Below, in pieces: positions 36,714 to 45,977 of a stretch of DNA of 64,000 bases. Numbering within the stretch: the first letter of the stretch is position 1; the number at the start of each line of letters is the position of its first letter. This DNA is from DATFVA01 sp963745945 (GTDB lineage: Bacteria; Bacteroidota; Ignavibacteria; Ignavibacteriales; Ignavibacteriaceae): the NCBI GenBank assembly GCA_963745945.1, contig CAVUZG010000004.1, positions 1,860,001 to 1,924,000 on the forward strand, written 5' to 3'. The notes under the pieces were generated by a model. The model searched no databases. It was not told the DNA's origin and was given only the letters and a program-made list of their open reading frames with translations. The position numbers and the translations under genes are program-made.

Positions 36714-38556
36714 TTGACTGAAAAAATTATTATTAGTTTGGCAGCCATTGTTGTATCCGGAGTAATTGCTCAGTGGATTTCATGGAAATTCAGATTTCCA
36801 TCAATCCTGCTTTTATTAATTTTCGGTTTTATTGCGGGACCCGTAACTGGGTTCATAAATCCGGATTCATTCTTCGGAGATCTTCTTTTTCCATTCGTTT
36901 CTATTTCGGTAGCTCTCATTTTATTTGAAGGTGGACTGAACTTACGTTTCTCCGAATTAAAAATTGTCGGAGGACTGGTAAGAAATCTTGTGACAATTGG
37001 AATACTTGTTTCCTGGATACTGACTACAATTGCAGCTTACTATGTTCTGAATTTTTCATTTTCATTGTCGGTTCTTTTCGCGGCTATTCTGGTGGTAACC
37101 GGTCCTACAGTTGTAATTCCCATTCTTCAGACACGTTAAACCCAAAGGTGAAATAAATTCAATTTTAAAATGGGAGGGGATTGTTAACGACCCTATCGGC
37201 GCATTACTAGCTATCCTGGTTTTTGAAGCAGTATTTGCGACAGGTTTGCAGGATGCTACTCTACAGGTAGCGACCGGTCTTTTTAAATCAATTGTGATCA
37301 GCAGTTCTATTGGTCTTCTTGGAGGATATTTTGTAACAAAGTTAATCAGGCATGATCTCATTCCTGAGTTTCTTCAGAATCCTGCAAGCCTTACGATGGT
37401 TGTATTAATCTTTACAATATCCAACGTTGTACAGAAGGAAAGTGGTTTAATAAGTGTAACCATTATGGGAATTTATTTAGCCAACCAGAAAAAAATTAAT
37501 ATAAAACATATTATTGAATTCAAGGAGAATCTAAGGACACTGCTTATTTCAATACTATTCATTGTACTGGCTGCCCGGATAAATTTTAGTGATTTAAGCA
37601 TGCTTAATTTTGAAAGTTTTGTTTTCATTGCAATATTAATTCTGGTAGTAAGACCTGTTTCCGTATTTTTTTCAGCAATTAATACATCACTAAAATGGAA
37701 AGAAAAACTTTTTTTGTCTATTATGGCACCTCGCGGTATAGTTGCAGCAGCTGTTGCATCTGTATTTTCCATTGAACTCATCAGATTCGGTTTTACCGAG
37801 GGCGCAAGGCTTGTTCCTGAAATGTTTCTTGTTATCGTTGCAACTATTTCTGTTTACGGACTAAGCTCCGCACCTTTGGCAAAATGGCTGGGACTAGCAA
37901 ATTTTAATCCCCAGGGATGTTTAATTCTTGGGGCTCATTCGTTTTCCAGAAAAATCGCTGCTGTTTTAAAGGACAAGGGATTGAGAGTTATAATAGTTGA
38001 TACAAACCGGCATAATATTCGTGCTGCAAGGATGGAGGGTTTTGAGACTTTCGAGGAAAGTATAAATTCAAATAGTTTTATCGAGGAAGCAGAATTCAGC
38101 GGGGTTGGTAAACTGATTGCATTAACACCAAATGATGAAGTGAACTCTCTTGCAGCATTGCACCTTTCGGGAATATTTGGCAAAAAAAATGTATTTCAGC
38201 TGACTGTAGAAGAAAATGAGGAAGAACAGGGAAAGGAAGTGTCAGAAGCATTACGTGGAAAAATACTCTTCGGTACTAACTATTCTTATTATAATTTGTT
38301 GAATAAATTTAACGGGAATTCAAAACTAAAATCAACTCTGATTACTGAAGAATATAACTATGATAAATTTCTAAATGAAAACGGAGGGAATGAAGTTGTT
38401 CCCATGTTTCTTATAGATAAAGATAAAAACCTGATAGTTTATACTTCAAAAAATAAACCTGAACCCAAAGCAGGACAAACTTTGATTAGTCTTGTACCAG
38501 AAGACAGCTCCATAGAAAAACAGAAAAAAGATGAATTAATGGGGAAAAAGGAATGA
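36714..38556 (+). CDS. cation:proton antiporter (NhaP/CPA1 type) with TrkA-N domain, apparent frameshift near 37134
   Basis: TTG start after CAGGAAAAACAC. The first 140 residues are membrane helices ending VTGPTVVIPILQT, the conserved TGP motif of CPA antiporters. The frame stops at 37137, and a second frame, shifted by one, resumes directly with VKPKGEINSILKWEGIVNDPIGALLAILVFE, including the NDP ion-binding motif. One inserted or two lost bases near 37134 explain it; the reconstructed protein is about 613 residues. After the helices a Rossmann TrkA-N domain follows (GCLILGAHSFSRKIAAVLK), which senses nucleotides. It exchanges Na+ or K+ for H+. It overlaps the next gene as ATGA. Confidence 0.85.
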
Positions 38557-39929
38557 TAAAATTTCTTCCGCTTGGAGGCGCCGGGGAAATCGGGGCAAAC
38601 TGCTATTATTTAAAGATAGCCGGTACCGGGATTATCCTTGATTGTGGAATGCATCCGCAGAAAAACGGGAAGGAAGCGTTGCCTGAATTTGATTTGATAA
38701 AAAACGAAAATGTTGACTATGTTTTAATTTCTCATGCTCATCAGGATCATTTGAGCGGACTCCCTTTTCTAGTGCAAAATCATCCATATATAAAAATTAT
38801 AGCTACTCCGCAGACAAGAGCTTTAGCCGAGCTAACTCTTCACGATGCAGTTTCGATTTTATCCCAAAAGGTCTCTGAAGAAGAATTAAAAATTTATTCA
38901 CATCAGGAAATTGATCTGTTAATTCAGTCTATTGAATACAAGGCTTTTAATGAAGAATTTCAAATTAAAGGATATGATCATTCCGGCGATGAACCTATTA
39001 AAATAACTTTTCACGATGCAGGTCATATTCTCGGTTCTGCATCAATTTTAGTTGAATATAAAGGCAACAAAATATTTTACACGGGAGATATAAATTTAAA
39101 ATCACAATCGTGGATGAAAGGAGCAACTCTTCCGAATTCAAAAGTTGATACTCTGTTCCTCGAAACAACTTACGGTGCAACAGATTCTTCAACAATTAAT
39201 AACTGGAAAAAAGAATCTGAAAGACTAACAATAGCTGCAAACAAAGTTATAAATGATGGCGGTTCAATTTTAATTCCCGTTTTTTCTCTAGGAAAAATGC
39301 AGGAAATTTTAAAAACAATCTCGCAATTAATGGAGAGCGGAAAGCTTACTAAAACAGATATTTACACAGGGGGAATTTCCCGCAAAATCAGCCGTGCGTA
39401 TGATTACAATCGTTTTGTGGTGAATTGTGATGATACTGAATTTGAGCTTAGCGAAATTCCGCAGAAAGATTTATACGAAGTTGAAAACCCAGAAGAGTTT
39501 TTCAAACAGCCCTGTATTGTTCTGGCATCAAGCGGAATGATGATCGAAGGAACGGCATCATTTCGTTTTGCACAGAGATGGCTGAGACAAAAAAACTCGG
39601 CAATCTTCACTGTTGGTTATATGGAAAAAGATACCCCGGGATTTGCGGTTTCGACTGCTGAAAAAGGAATGAAAATACGTTTAACAAAATTAAGCGAAGA
39701 AACTGAAGTTAAATGCACAATTAAGCGATTTCGTTTTACAGCTCATTCATTAAGAGAGGATCTGCTTAAAGTTGTTGATAAACTTAATCCTGAAAATGTA
39801 ATTCTTCTCCATGGTGATCCGCCCGCAATCGATTGGATTGGAGCTTCAATCCTTAAGAAAAATAAAAAGAAAAAAGTGTATGCGGCGGAGATTGGAAAAT
39901 CACTAACCTTCGAGGTTAAGGCTCTATAA
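38553..39929 (+). CDS. MBL-fold metallo-hydrolase with beta-CASP domain (CPSF73-like RNase family)
   Basis: 458 residues. LPLGGAGEIGANCYYL begins the fold, and the metal motif HAHQDH is near residue 61. HDAGHILGSASILVEYKG, FYTGDI and LETTYGA give further metal ligands, and the beta-CASP region has IVLASSGMMIEGTASFRF and FTAHSLREDLL with a C-terminal HGD motif. Members act as RNA 3'-processing endo/exonucleases (CPSF73 or the archaeal and bacterial YSH1-like group). RNase J is less likely: its C-terminal domain is missing. The gene is coupled to the antiporter gene by a four-base overlap, an unusual partner. The last codons lie within a repeat hairpin. Confidence 0.88.
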   Translation: MIKFLPLGGAGEIGANCYYLKIAGTGIILDCGMHPQKNGKEALPEFDLIKNENVDYVLISHAHQDHLSGLPFLVQNHPYIKIIATPQTRALAELTLHDAVSILSQKVSEEELKIYSHQEIDLLIQSIEYKAFNEEFQIKGYDHSGDEPIKITFHDAGHILGSASILVEYKGNKIFYTGDINLKSQSWMKGATLPNSKVDTLFLETTYGATDSSTINNWKKESERLTIAANKVINDGGSILIPVFSLGKMQEILKTISQLMESGKLTKTDIYTGGISRKISRAYDYNRFVVNCDDTEFELSEIPQKDLYEVENPEEFFKQPCIVLASSGMMIEGTASFRFAQRWLRQKNSAIFTVGYMEKDTPGFAVSTAEKGMKIRLTKLSEETEVKCTIKRFRFTAHSLREDLLKVVDKLNPENVILLHGDPPAIDWIGASILKKNKKKKVYAAEIGKSLTFEVKAL

Positions 39930-39956
39930 AACGAAGTGTTAACCTAGAAGGTTTAC
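39903..39956 (+). repeat. two-hairpin dispersed repeat, family B
   Basis: Hairpin CTAACCTTCGAGGTTAAG (39903-39920) is joined by a 17-base spacer to GTTAACCTAGAAGGTTTAC (39938-39956). The first hairpin overlaps the end of the metallo-hydrolase gene. The same design occurs at 62904-62955. Confidence 0.65.
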
Positions 39957-40120
39957 ACCCCCAAAAGTTGATTCTCTTGCTTATAGGCTATAAGTTTCAG
40001 TTTGTATTTTTTATAAATATTTAAAGTTTAATACAAATAGGGGATTCAATAAACATCGGTTTTTATGATTAAGAAATACAGGTCCGGTCGAATTTCAGCT
40101 TACTGCAGAAGAGGTTCATT

Positions 40121-41068
40121 ATGAAGAAAATTGCAGTAGTTGCGCTTGGTGGAAATGCCCTGATCCGCGGAAATGAAGTCGGGACAATACAGCAACAGGA
40201 AAGAAATACTTACAACACTTTAGTTAATCTAGTTAAGCTTCTTAAAAACGATTTTAATATTGTTATTACACATGGCAATGGTCCTCAGGTTGGGAATATT
40301 CTTTTAAGAAATGAAGCCGGGTACAACCAGTATAAAATTCCTAAAATGCCGCTTGATATCTGCGTTGCTGATTCACAGGGCGGAATTGGTTATATGATTG
40401 AACGCCAGATGAAAAACATCCTGACTGAACATAAAATCAGACGAAACGTTTTAACCGTTGTAACTGAAGTTCTTGTTGATCTGAATGATCCTGCATTTAA
40501 AGAACCCACTAAACCTGTAGGCGCTTTCTTTCTAAAGGAAGAAGCAGAGCTTCTCGCTCGTGCAAACAACTGGGTAATAAAGGAAGATCCCCGTAAAAGA
40601 GGATGGAGAAGAGTTGTGGCTTCTCCCAAACCTCTTGAGATTGCTAATAAAAAAATAATTAAAGATCTCGTCAAAAAGGGCACTATCATTATTGCGGCCG
40701 GCGGCGGCGGAGTTCCTGTTTACAGGGATAAGCAGAAACAACTACAGGGAATTGAATGTGTAATTGATAAAGATCTTGCTTCTTCACTTTTAGCTAATGA
40801 AATTGAAGCCGACGCATTCTACATTTTAACAGATGTTAAAAATGCTTATATAAATTTTAATAAACCCGGACAAAAAGCCCTTGAAACAATTTCCCTTGAA
40901 GAAGCAAAACAATATCTTGAACAGGGAGAATTTACTAAAGGAAGTATGGGTCCTAAAATTGAAGCCGCAATTCAGTATGTTGAACATGGAGGAAAAGAAT
41001 CAGTAATCACTGAATCATCGGCATTGGGAGATAAGGATGCCGGGACGAGAATAGTTAAAGAAAATTAA
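40121..41068 (+). CDS. arcC: carbamate kinase
   Basis: 315 residues with AGAGGTT before the ATG. VVALGGNALI at the start, ITHGNGPQVGNILLRNE, DSQGGIGYMIERQMKN, and IIAAGGGGVPVY mid-protein are family hallmarks of the amino-acid kinase fold. The enzyme makes ATP from carbamoyl phosphate in arginine fermentation or, in reverse, forms carbamoyl phosphate. It sits 21 bases before an ornithine carbamoyltransferase gene; together these are the last two steps of the arginine deiminase pathway. No arginine deiminase (arcA) or antiporter gene is in this window. Confidence 0.95.
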   Translation: MKKIAVVALGGNALIRGNEVGTIQQQERNTYNTLVNLVKLLKNDFNIVITHGNGPQVGNILLRNEAGYNQYKIPKMPLDICVADSQGGIGYMIERQMKNILTEHKIRRNVLTVVTEVLVDLNDPAFKEPTKPVGAFFLKEEAELLARANNWVIKEDPRKRGWRRVVASPKPLEIANKKIIKDLVKKGTIIIAAGGGGVPVYRDKQKQLQGIECVIDKDLASSLLANEIEADAFYILTDVKNAYINFNKPGQKALETISLEEAKQYLEQGEFTKGSMGPKIEAAIQYVEHGGKESVITESSALGDKDAGTRIVKEN

Positions 41069-41089
41069 AAATTATCAAAAGGATATTTT

Positions 41090-42022
41090 ATGGCAGTATC
41101 AATGAAAGGCAAAAGCCTTATATCAATAAATGATCTGACTCTGGAAGAAATGTACCAGATATTTGATGTGAGTAAAACATTAAAAGAATTGCACCATACA
41201 GGACAGCCGCATAAATGGCTTGCAGGAAAAACACTGGGAATGATTTTCGCAAAACCATCCACAAGAACAAGAGTTTCATTTGAAGCTGGAATTTATCATC
41301 TCGGCGGAATAGGAATGTACTTCGGACCGAATGATCTTCAGCTGAAAAGAGGCGAAACAATTTCCGATACGGCAAAAGTTTTATCACGCTATATCGATGG
41401 AATTATGATCCGCACTTTCGATCACCAGGATGTTGTTGATCTGGCAAGGTTCGGTTCGATTCCAATAATAAATGGATTAACAGATTTACTTCATCCGTGC
41501 CAGGTTTTAACAGATCTGTTTACAATCCTGGAAAAGAAAAGAGAGCTTAAAGGATTGAAACTTACATATATCGGTGATGGAAATAATATGGCTCACAGTC
41601 TTTTAAATGGTTGTTCAAAAGTCGGAATGCACATTAGCATTGCTTCTCCATCCGGTTACAAACCGAACAAAGATATTGTAAACGATGCAAAAGCGAATGC
41701 AAAGAAAATGGGAAGCAAAGTTGAAATACTTGATGATCCTGTTGCTGCTGTTAAAAATGCTGATATTATTTATACTGATGTCTGGGCAAGTATGGGACAG
41801 GAAGCCGAAGCGAAAGACAGACAAAAGAAATTTGCCGGTTTCCAGGTAAACAATAAGCTTGCCAAAAATGCAAAAGAAGATTACCTGTTTATGCATTGCC
41901 TCCCCGCTCACCGCGGTGAAGAAGTTGCTGCAGAAGTTATCGATTCAGATCATTCAATAGTTTTTGATGAAGCTGAAAACAGGCTGCACGTTCAGAAGGC
42001 TGTCATGGCACTGGTAATGTAA
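41090..42022 (+). CDS. argF: ornithine carbamoyltransferase
   Basis: 310 residues with AAAAGGATATTTT before the ATG. Carbamoyl-phosphate binding STRTR is at 57-61 (FAKPSTRTRVSFEAG). LLHPCQVLTDLFTILE is the HPCQ motif, and HCLPAHRGEEV the Cys-containing ornithine site. It joins carbamoyl phosphate to ornithine to give citrulline, or splits citrulline in the catabolic direction. The pairing with carbamate kinase suggests catabolic use (arcB), but anabolic argF cannot be ruled out; symbol is by family. A strong terminator follows. Confidence 0.94.
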   Translation: MAVSMKGKSLISINDLTLEEMYQIFDVSKTLKELHHTGQPHKWLAGKTLGMIFAKPSTRTRVSFEAGIYHLGGIGMYFGPNDLQLKRGETISDTAKVLSRYIDGIMIRTFDHQDVVDLARFGSIPIINGLTDLLHPCQVLTDLFTILEKKRELKGLKLTYIGDGNNMAHSLLNGCSKVGMHISIASPSGYKPNKDIVNDAKANAKKMGSKVEILDDPVAAVKNADIIYTDVWASMGQEAEAKDRQKKFAGFQVNNKLAKNAKEDYLFMHCLPAHRGEEVAAEVIDSDHSIVFDEAENRLHVQKAVMALVM

Positions 42023-42046
42023 AGATCATTTATATCTATTTTTTCA

Positions 42047-42087
42047 ATCCTGCAATTGATAATTCGGTTGCAGGATTTTTTGTTTTA
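42047..42087 (+). terminator. intrinsic terminator after argF
   Basis: Stem ATCCTGCAA / TTGCAGGAT around an AATTCGG-containing loop, then TTTTTTGTTTT. Confidence 0.9.
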
Positions 42088-42107
42088 TCTTAGTGCAATT
42101 TTACGTC

Positions 42108-42179
42108 GTCATGCTGAACTCGTTTCAGCATCTTTGTTATTAAATTCAAATCCAGATTCCGAATCAAGTTCGGAATGAC
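42108..42179 (+). repeat. two-hairpin dispersed repeat, family A
   Basis: Starts GTCATGCTGAACTCG and ends CGGAATGAC. Hairpin 1 is ATGCTGAA/TTCAGCAT, hairpin 2 ATTCCGAA/TTCGGAAT, about 25 bases apart. Related to the elements at 30191 and 42371. The gap 42023-42497 holds only this, its neighbour and a terminator; no gene was found in it. Confidence 0.75.
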
Positions 42180-42370
42180 TTGTTAACCTTTTTATTTTTT
42201 AAAATTTTCTCTAAATTTACATCAACAAAATTTCAGAAGACTTATTTTTTAAATTCTTACATAGATCAATTAACTCTTCTTTCGCCGGATATTGTTTAAC
42301 AATTTCCCGGTAAACTTAAAATTATATTTAAACTAAAACCGAATCCAGTTGTTTTAATTGCCAACTACTA

Positions 42371-42457
42371 TCAACCTGAACTCGTTTCAGGTTCTGAATT
42401 CTAAAGTAGCTGGATTCTGAAATAAACCTGTCTGCCGACAGGCAGGTTCAGAATGAC
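42371..42457 (+). repeat. two-hairpin dispersed repeat, family A, with nested palindrome
   Basis: Hairpin 1 is AACCTGAA/TTCAGGTT. Hairpin 2 is ATTCTGAA/TTCAGAAT, and its loop contains a further palindrome CCTGTCTGCCGACAGGCAGG. Ends GAATGAC. It lies directly upstream of the rsgA gene and provides an ATG (42453) in frame with it. Confidence 0.7.
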
Positions 42458-42497
42458 CGTTTATGACAACACGAAATTAATTAAAGGAGAATTTAAA

Positions 42498-43580
42498 TTG
42501 ATAAACTTAGAAGAATATGGTTTTGATTCTTTTTATCAAAAAGAATATGAAAAATTCAGAAGAGAAGGATTCGAAATTGCAAGAATTACAGCTGAGAATA
42601 AACAGCGGTATAATCTTATTACAAAGTTCGGAGAAATTACGGGAGAAGTAACAGGCAAGTTTTTATTCGATGCTGATAACTTGTATTCTTTCCCTAAAAC
42701 AGGAGACTGGGTTGTAATAACCTATTTTCATGATGAAAACAAATGTATTATTCACGAAGTATTGAACAGAAAATCATGGTTTTCACGCGGGCAGGCAGGC
42801 AAAGAAAAAACCGCACAGGTAATTGCTGCAAACATTGATTACCTGTTCATTGTACAAAGCTTTAATTCTGATTTTAACTTAAATAGAATTGAGCGATACA
42901 TTCTTATGGCGGAAGAAGGAAACTGCAGGCCATTTATCATTATGAATAAAAATGATCTTTTAGAAAATTCTCAGGAATATCTGGACATTATTAAAAACAG
43001 AATAAATGCTGAATGTTTTTCGATCAGTTGTGAAACAGGTAATGGTTTTGATAACTTAAAAACTTTTATTGAAGCTGGAAAAACATATGCATTTGTTGGT
43101 TCATCAGGAGTTGGAAAATCATCAATTATTAATATACTGCTTACAGAAAACCAGCAAAAAACAAATGAAATCAGAATAGCGGATAACAAAGGCAGACACA
43201 CTACAACGCGTAGAGAAATGTTTCTTATTCCAGTCGGCGGAATTTTAATCGATACACCCGGAATGAGAGAATTCAGTTTATGGAATAATGATATTTCTGT
43301 TTCGGATATTTTTTCCGATGTCTCTGAATTAGCTATTGAATGTAAATTTAAAGATTGTTCGCACACACTTGAAAGCGGTTGCGCGGTTAAATCAGCCTTA
43401 CAAAAAGGAATTATTACTAAAGAACATCTGGATAATTATTTCAAACTTAAAAAAGAAAGTGAATATCTTGATTCATTAATTGATAAGAATAGTTATCTTG
43501 AGCGAAAGAAAAAAGAGAAGAGATTACACAGAGAAATTAAACGGTTTTACAAAAACGGAAATTCAAAGAGAGATTTATGA
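42498..43580 (+). CDS. rsgA: ribosome small subunit-dependent GTPase RsgA
   Basis: About 360 residues starting at TTG 42498, eight bases after AAAGGAGA. The in-frame ATG at 42453 lies in a repeat element and is rejected. Circularly permuted GTPase: an N-terminal OB fold (TGEVTGKFLFDADNLYSFPKTGDWV), then G4 NKND (150-153), G5 SCETG, G1 GSSGVGKSS (201-209), G3 DTPGMREF, and a C-terminal zinc knuckle with CKFKDCSHTLESGCAV. RsgA helps mature the 30S subunit near the decoding centre and releases RbfA. It overlaps the next gene as ATGA. Confidence 0.94.
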   Translation: MINLEEYGFDSFYQKEYEKFRREGFEIARITAENKQRYNLITKFGEITGEVTGKFLFDADNLYSFPKTGDWVVITYFHDENKCIIHEVLNRKSWFSRGQAGKEKTAQVIAANIDYLFIVQSFNSDFNLNRIERYILMAEEGNCRPFIIMNKNDLLENSQEYLDIIKNRINAECFSISCETGNGFDNLKTFIEAGKTYAFVGSSGVGKSSIINILLTENQQKTNEIRIADNKGRHTTTRREMFLIPVGGILIDTPGMREFSLWNNDISVSDIFSDVSELAIECKFKDCSHTLESGCAVKSALQKGIITKEHLDNYFKLKKESEYLDSLIDKNSYLERKKKEKRLHREIKRFYKNGNSKRDL

Positions 43581-43933
43581 GTTACAAATTAAAATTATTT
43601 CCTGTTCTCGTGTTTTTGCTTATGATGAGTTCCTGTAGCCAATCGGAAAACACACAAAATGATGCAAAAAGTTTAATAGGAAAATGGAAAACAACTGAAG
43701 CAACTTCATTCAGGGGAAAGGAAGTTGAATTTTTTCCCGACCACCAGGTTACCCTTACTCTTGCCAATGGCGGAAAGCCCGTTGGACAGTATGAGATTCA
43801 TAACAATACAATCATTTTCTCCATTGGTGATGCACCTCCTTTTAAGATGAATTTCAGGTTTGAAGATGATAATCTAATTTTGATTTCCCCTGAAGATAAT
43901 GCTGAAACAAGGTATCAAAAAGAAAATGATTGA
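43577..43933 (+). CDS. small lipocalin-like lipoprotein, function unknown
   Basis: 118 residues with a lipoprotein signal (LLMMSSCSQ, Cys near residue 20). The mature part begins LIGKWKTTE and continues in strands (VTLTLANGG, VGQYEIHNNTIIF, FEDDNLILI), as in lipocalin-like small lipoproteins of Bacteroidota relatives. It is coupled to rsgA by an ATGA overlap and shares eight bases with the DinB gene that follows. No specific role can be deduced. Confidence 0.7.
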   Translation: MSYKLKLFPVLVFLLMMSSCSQSENTQNDAKSLIGKWKTTEATSFRGKEVEFFPDHQVTLTLANGGKPVGQYEIHNNTIIFSIGDAPPFKMNFRFEDDNLILISPEDNAETRYQKEND

Positions 43934-44450
43934 AACAATACAAAAAAAATATTTGATACTCGAAGAGAACCGGAATGAACTTTTCAACCTGCTTGAAAAA
44001 CTGGATGAAAAACAATTGAATTACAGACCGGCAGAAGATAAATGGTCGATAACCCAGATTGTTTTTCATCTGGTTAAAGCAGAGCAACTATCTGTTATTT
44101 CAATTAATAAAGAGATGAAAAACACTAACCAACAGAAAGCAGGAATTTCTGCTTTGGTAAGAGCTTCATTATTAAAATATTCTTTGAAGTCTCCATTTAA
44201 GTTTAAAGCCCCGCCTATACTTGGGAAAATGCCTGAGACTTACGACATAAATGAATTAAAATCTAAGTGGGTTACAATAAGAAATAAACTTAATATTGCT
44301 TTGGGTGAAGTAAATATTGATGCGGGAAACAAGTATATGTTTACTCATCCTTATGCCGGCAGATTAAATATCCACCAAACAATGGATTTTCTTGTTGAAC
44401 ATTTCAATCATCATTACAGACAGATTAAAAAACTTTCATATTCAGATTAA
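43926..44450 (+). CDS. DinB family protein
   Basis: About 174 residues from ATG 43926; the earlier in-frame ATG 43899 lies inside the lipoprotein gene. Four-helix bundle with the DinB pattern: LNYRPAEDKWSITQIVFHLVKAEQ (first His), then the C-terminal HPYAGRLNIHQTMDFLVEHFNHHYRQIKKL, where His residues would bind a metal. DinB-fold proteins include thiol transferases such as BstA, but most have unknown substrates. Last gene of the rsgA transcript. Confidence 0.86.
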   Translation: MIETIQKKYLILEENRNELFNLLEKLDEKQLNYRPAEDKWSITQIVFHLVKAEQLSVISINKEMKNTNQQKAGISALVRASLLKYSLKSPFKFKAPPILGKMPETYDINELKSKWVTIRNKLNIALGEVNIDAGNKYMFTHPYAGRLNIHQTMDFLVEHFNHHYRQIKKLSYSD

Positions 44451-44554
44451 AATAATTTCCGTTCATCACATTCTTTTTACTTCTTCCTCAACTCTGCTTA
44501 AGTTTGAATATTATATTATTGAATTTAATAGATAACAGATTAAGAGGTAATCAA

Positions 44555-45973
44555 ATGCTAAAAAAACTATTTTTAATTTCTATTCTAATAACCTGCTATG
44601 CTTTCCAGGTTAAACCTCAAACTAATAGTACAGATATTACAGGAATATGGGAGGGGACATTAAAAGTTTCTTCAATGGAGCTGCGCATAGTTTTTAATGT
44701 TACAGATTCGGCAGGAATTCTTTCTGCAACACTCGATAGTCCTGATCAGAATGCATTTGGAATTAAAGTAGACTCTACCTCATTTAAAAATGATAGTGTC
44801 TACTTTCACGTTCCGGCTATAAAGGGATATTACGACGGTGTATTTCAGAATGACAGTATAGACGGAACATGGCACCAGGCAGGAAGAACATGGCCGCTTG
44901 TACTTAAAAAAACTGATAAAGTAGAAAAACTTAAAAGACCCCAAGTTCCCCAACAACCTTATCCCTATAATGAAGAAGAAGTAAAGTTTGAAGACAAAGA
45001 GGCTGGTATTGAATTAGCTGGAACTCTGACAACGCCTAAAGAAGGGGGTCCATTTCCAGCGGTTGTTCTTGTAACCGGCTCGGGGCCACAGGATAGAAAT
45101 GAAACATTACTTGGACATGAACCGTTCCTGATTATTTCTGATTATTTAACAAGACATGGAATTGCTGTTTTACGTTATGACGACCGCGGAGTAGGAAAAT
45201 CAGGCGGAACTTTTGCAACGGCGACCACTTTGGATTTTGTAAACGATGCTTTAGCCGGAATTAAATTTCTCGAATCCAGAAATGATATTCGAAAAAATGA
45301 AACGGGAATTATTGGTCACAGTGAAGGCGGTTTAATTGCTCCTCTTGCGGCAGTTAAAAACAGTGATGTTAATTTTATTGTGATGATGGCAGGACCCGGA
45401 GTAAATGGAAAAGAAATTCTTCTTGCACAGTCGAAACTAATTGAAAAATCGATGGGGATGAGCGATGAGAAAATTGATGAGAGTCTGAAGCTTTCTGAGA
45501 ATATTTATGATGTGGTAGAAAACGACAAAGACAGCTCAGCAGCCGCCCAAAAGATAATTTCACTTTATCAAAATTATTATGCAAATCTTGATTCAACAGA
45601 AAAAGCCGAGTTCGGTAATGATCCCGATGTTGTATTTCAGAAACAGGCTGAGACAGTTTTAAGTCCGTGGTTCAGATTTTTCCTTACTTATGATCCTAAA
45701 CCGACATTAGAGAAGGTTAAAGTTCCTGTCCTTGCTGTTAACGGCACAAACGATATGCAGGTTCCGCCCAAACAAAATTTACCTGTAATTGAAGAAGCTT
45801 TGAAAGAAGGCGGAAACAAAGATTATAAAGTCGTTGAAATTCCGAAACTCAATCATTTATTCCAGACATCTGAAACCGGTGCGCCGTCTGAGTATTCAAA
45901 AATTGAAGAAACTATTGCACCCAGGGCTCTGGAAATAATAACCAACTGGATTTTAGATCACACTAAAAAATAA
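44555..45973 (+). CDS. secreted alpha/beta hydrolase (S33-like), with N-terminal lipocalin-like domain
   Basis: About 472 residues from ATG 44555, which has AGAGGTAATCAA upstream. A signal peptide (residues 1-23) is followed by a beta-rich domain (TGIWEGTLKVSSMELRIVFNVT, then DGVFQNDSIDGTWHQAG) to about residue 115. The hydrolase domain shows VTGSGPQDRNETLLGHEPF, AVLRYDDRGVGKSGG, the nucleophile elbow GHSEGGLIAPL, and the C-terminal His in IPKLNHLFQ. Such proteins cleave esters, thioesters or peptides in the periplasm; the substrate is not known. Confidence 0.88.
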   Translation: MLKKLFLISILITCYAFQVKPQTNSTDITGIWEGTLKVSSMELRIVFNVTDSAGILSATLDSPDQNAFGIKVDSTSFKNDSVYFHVPAIKGYYDGVFQNDSIDGTWHQAGRTWPLVLKKTDKVEKLKRPQVPQQPYPYNEEEVKFEDKEAGIELAGTLTTPKEGGPFPAVVLVTGSGPQDRNETLLGHEPFLIISDYLTRHGIAVLRYDDRGVGKSGGTFATATTLDFVNDALAGIKFLESRNDIRKNETGIIGHSEGGLIAPLAAVKNSDVNFIVMMAGPGVNGKEILLAQSKLIEKSMGMSDEKIDESLKLSENIYDVVENDKDSSAAAQKIISLYQNYYANLDSTEKAEFGNDPDVVFQKQAETVLSPWFRFFLTYDPKPTLEKVKVPVLAVNGTNDMQVPPKQNLPVIEEALKEGGNKDYKVVEIPKLNHLFQTSETGAPSEYSKIEETIAPRALEIITNWILDHTKK

Positions 45974-45977
45974 TTTA

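Noticed and set aside
38553..39929. RNase J
   Set aside because: Start is similar, but the C-terminal domain of RNase J is absent and the beta-CASP pattern is CPSF73-like.
42453..42497. rsgA start at ATG 42453
   Set aside because: The codons come from a repeat element and a good ribosome binding site favours TTG 42498.
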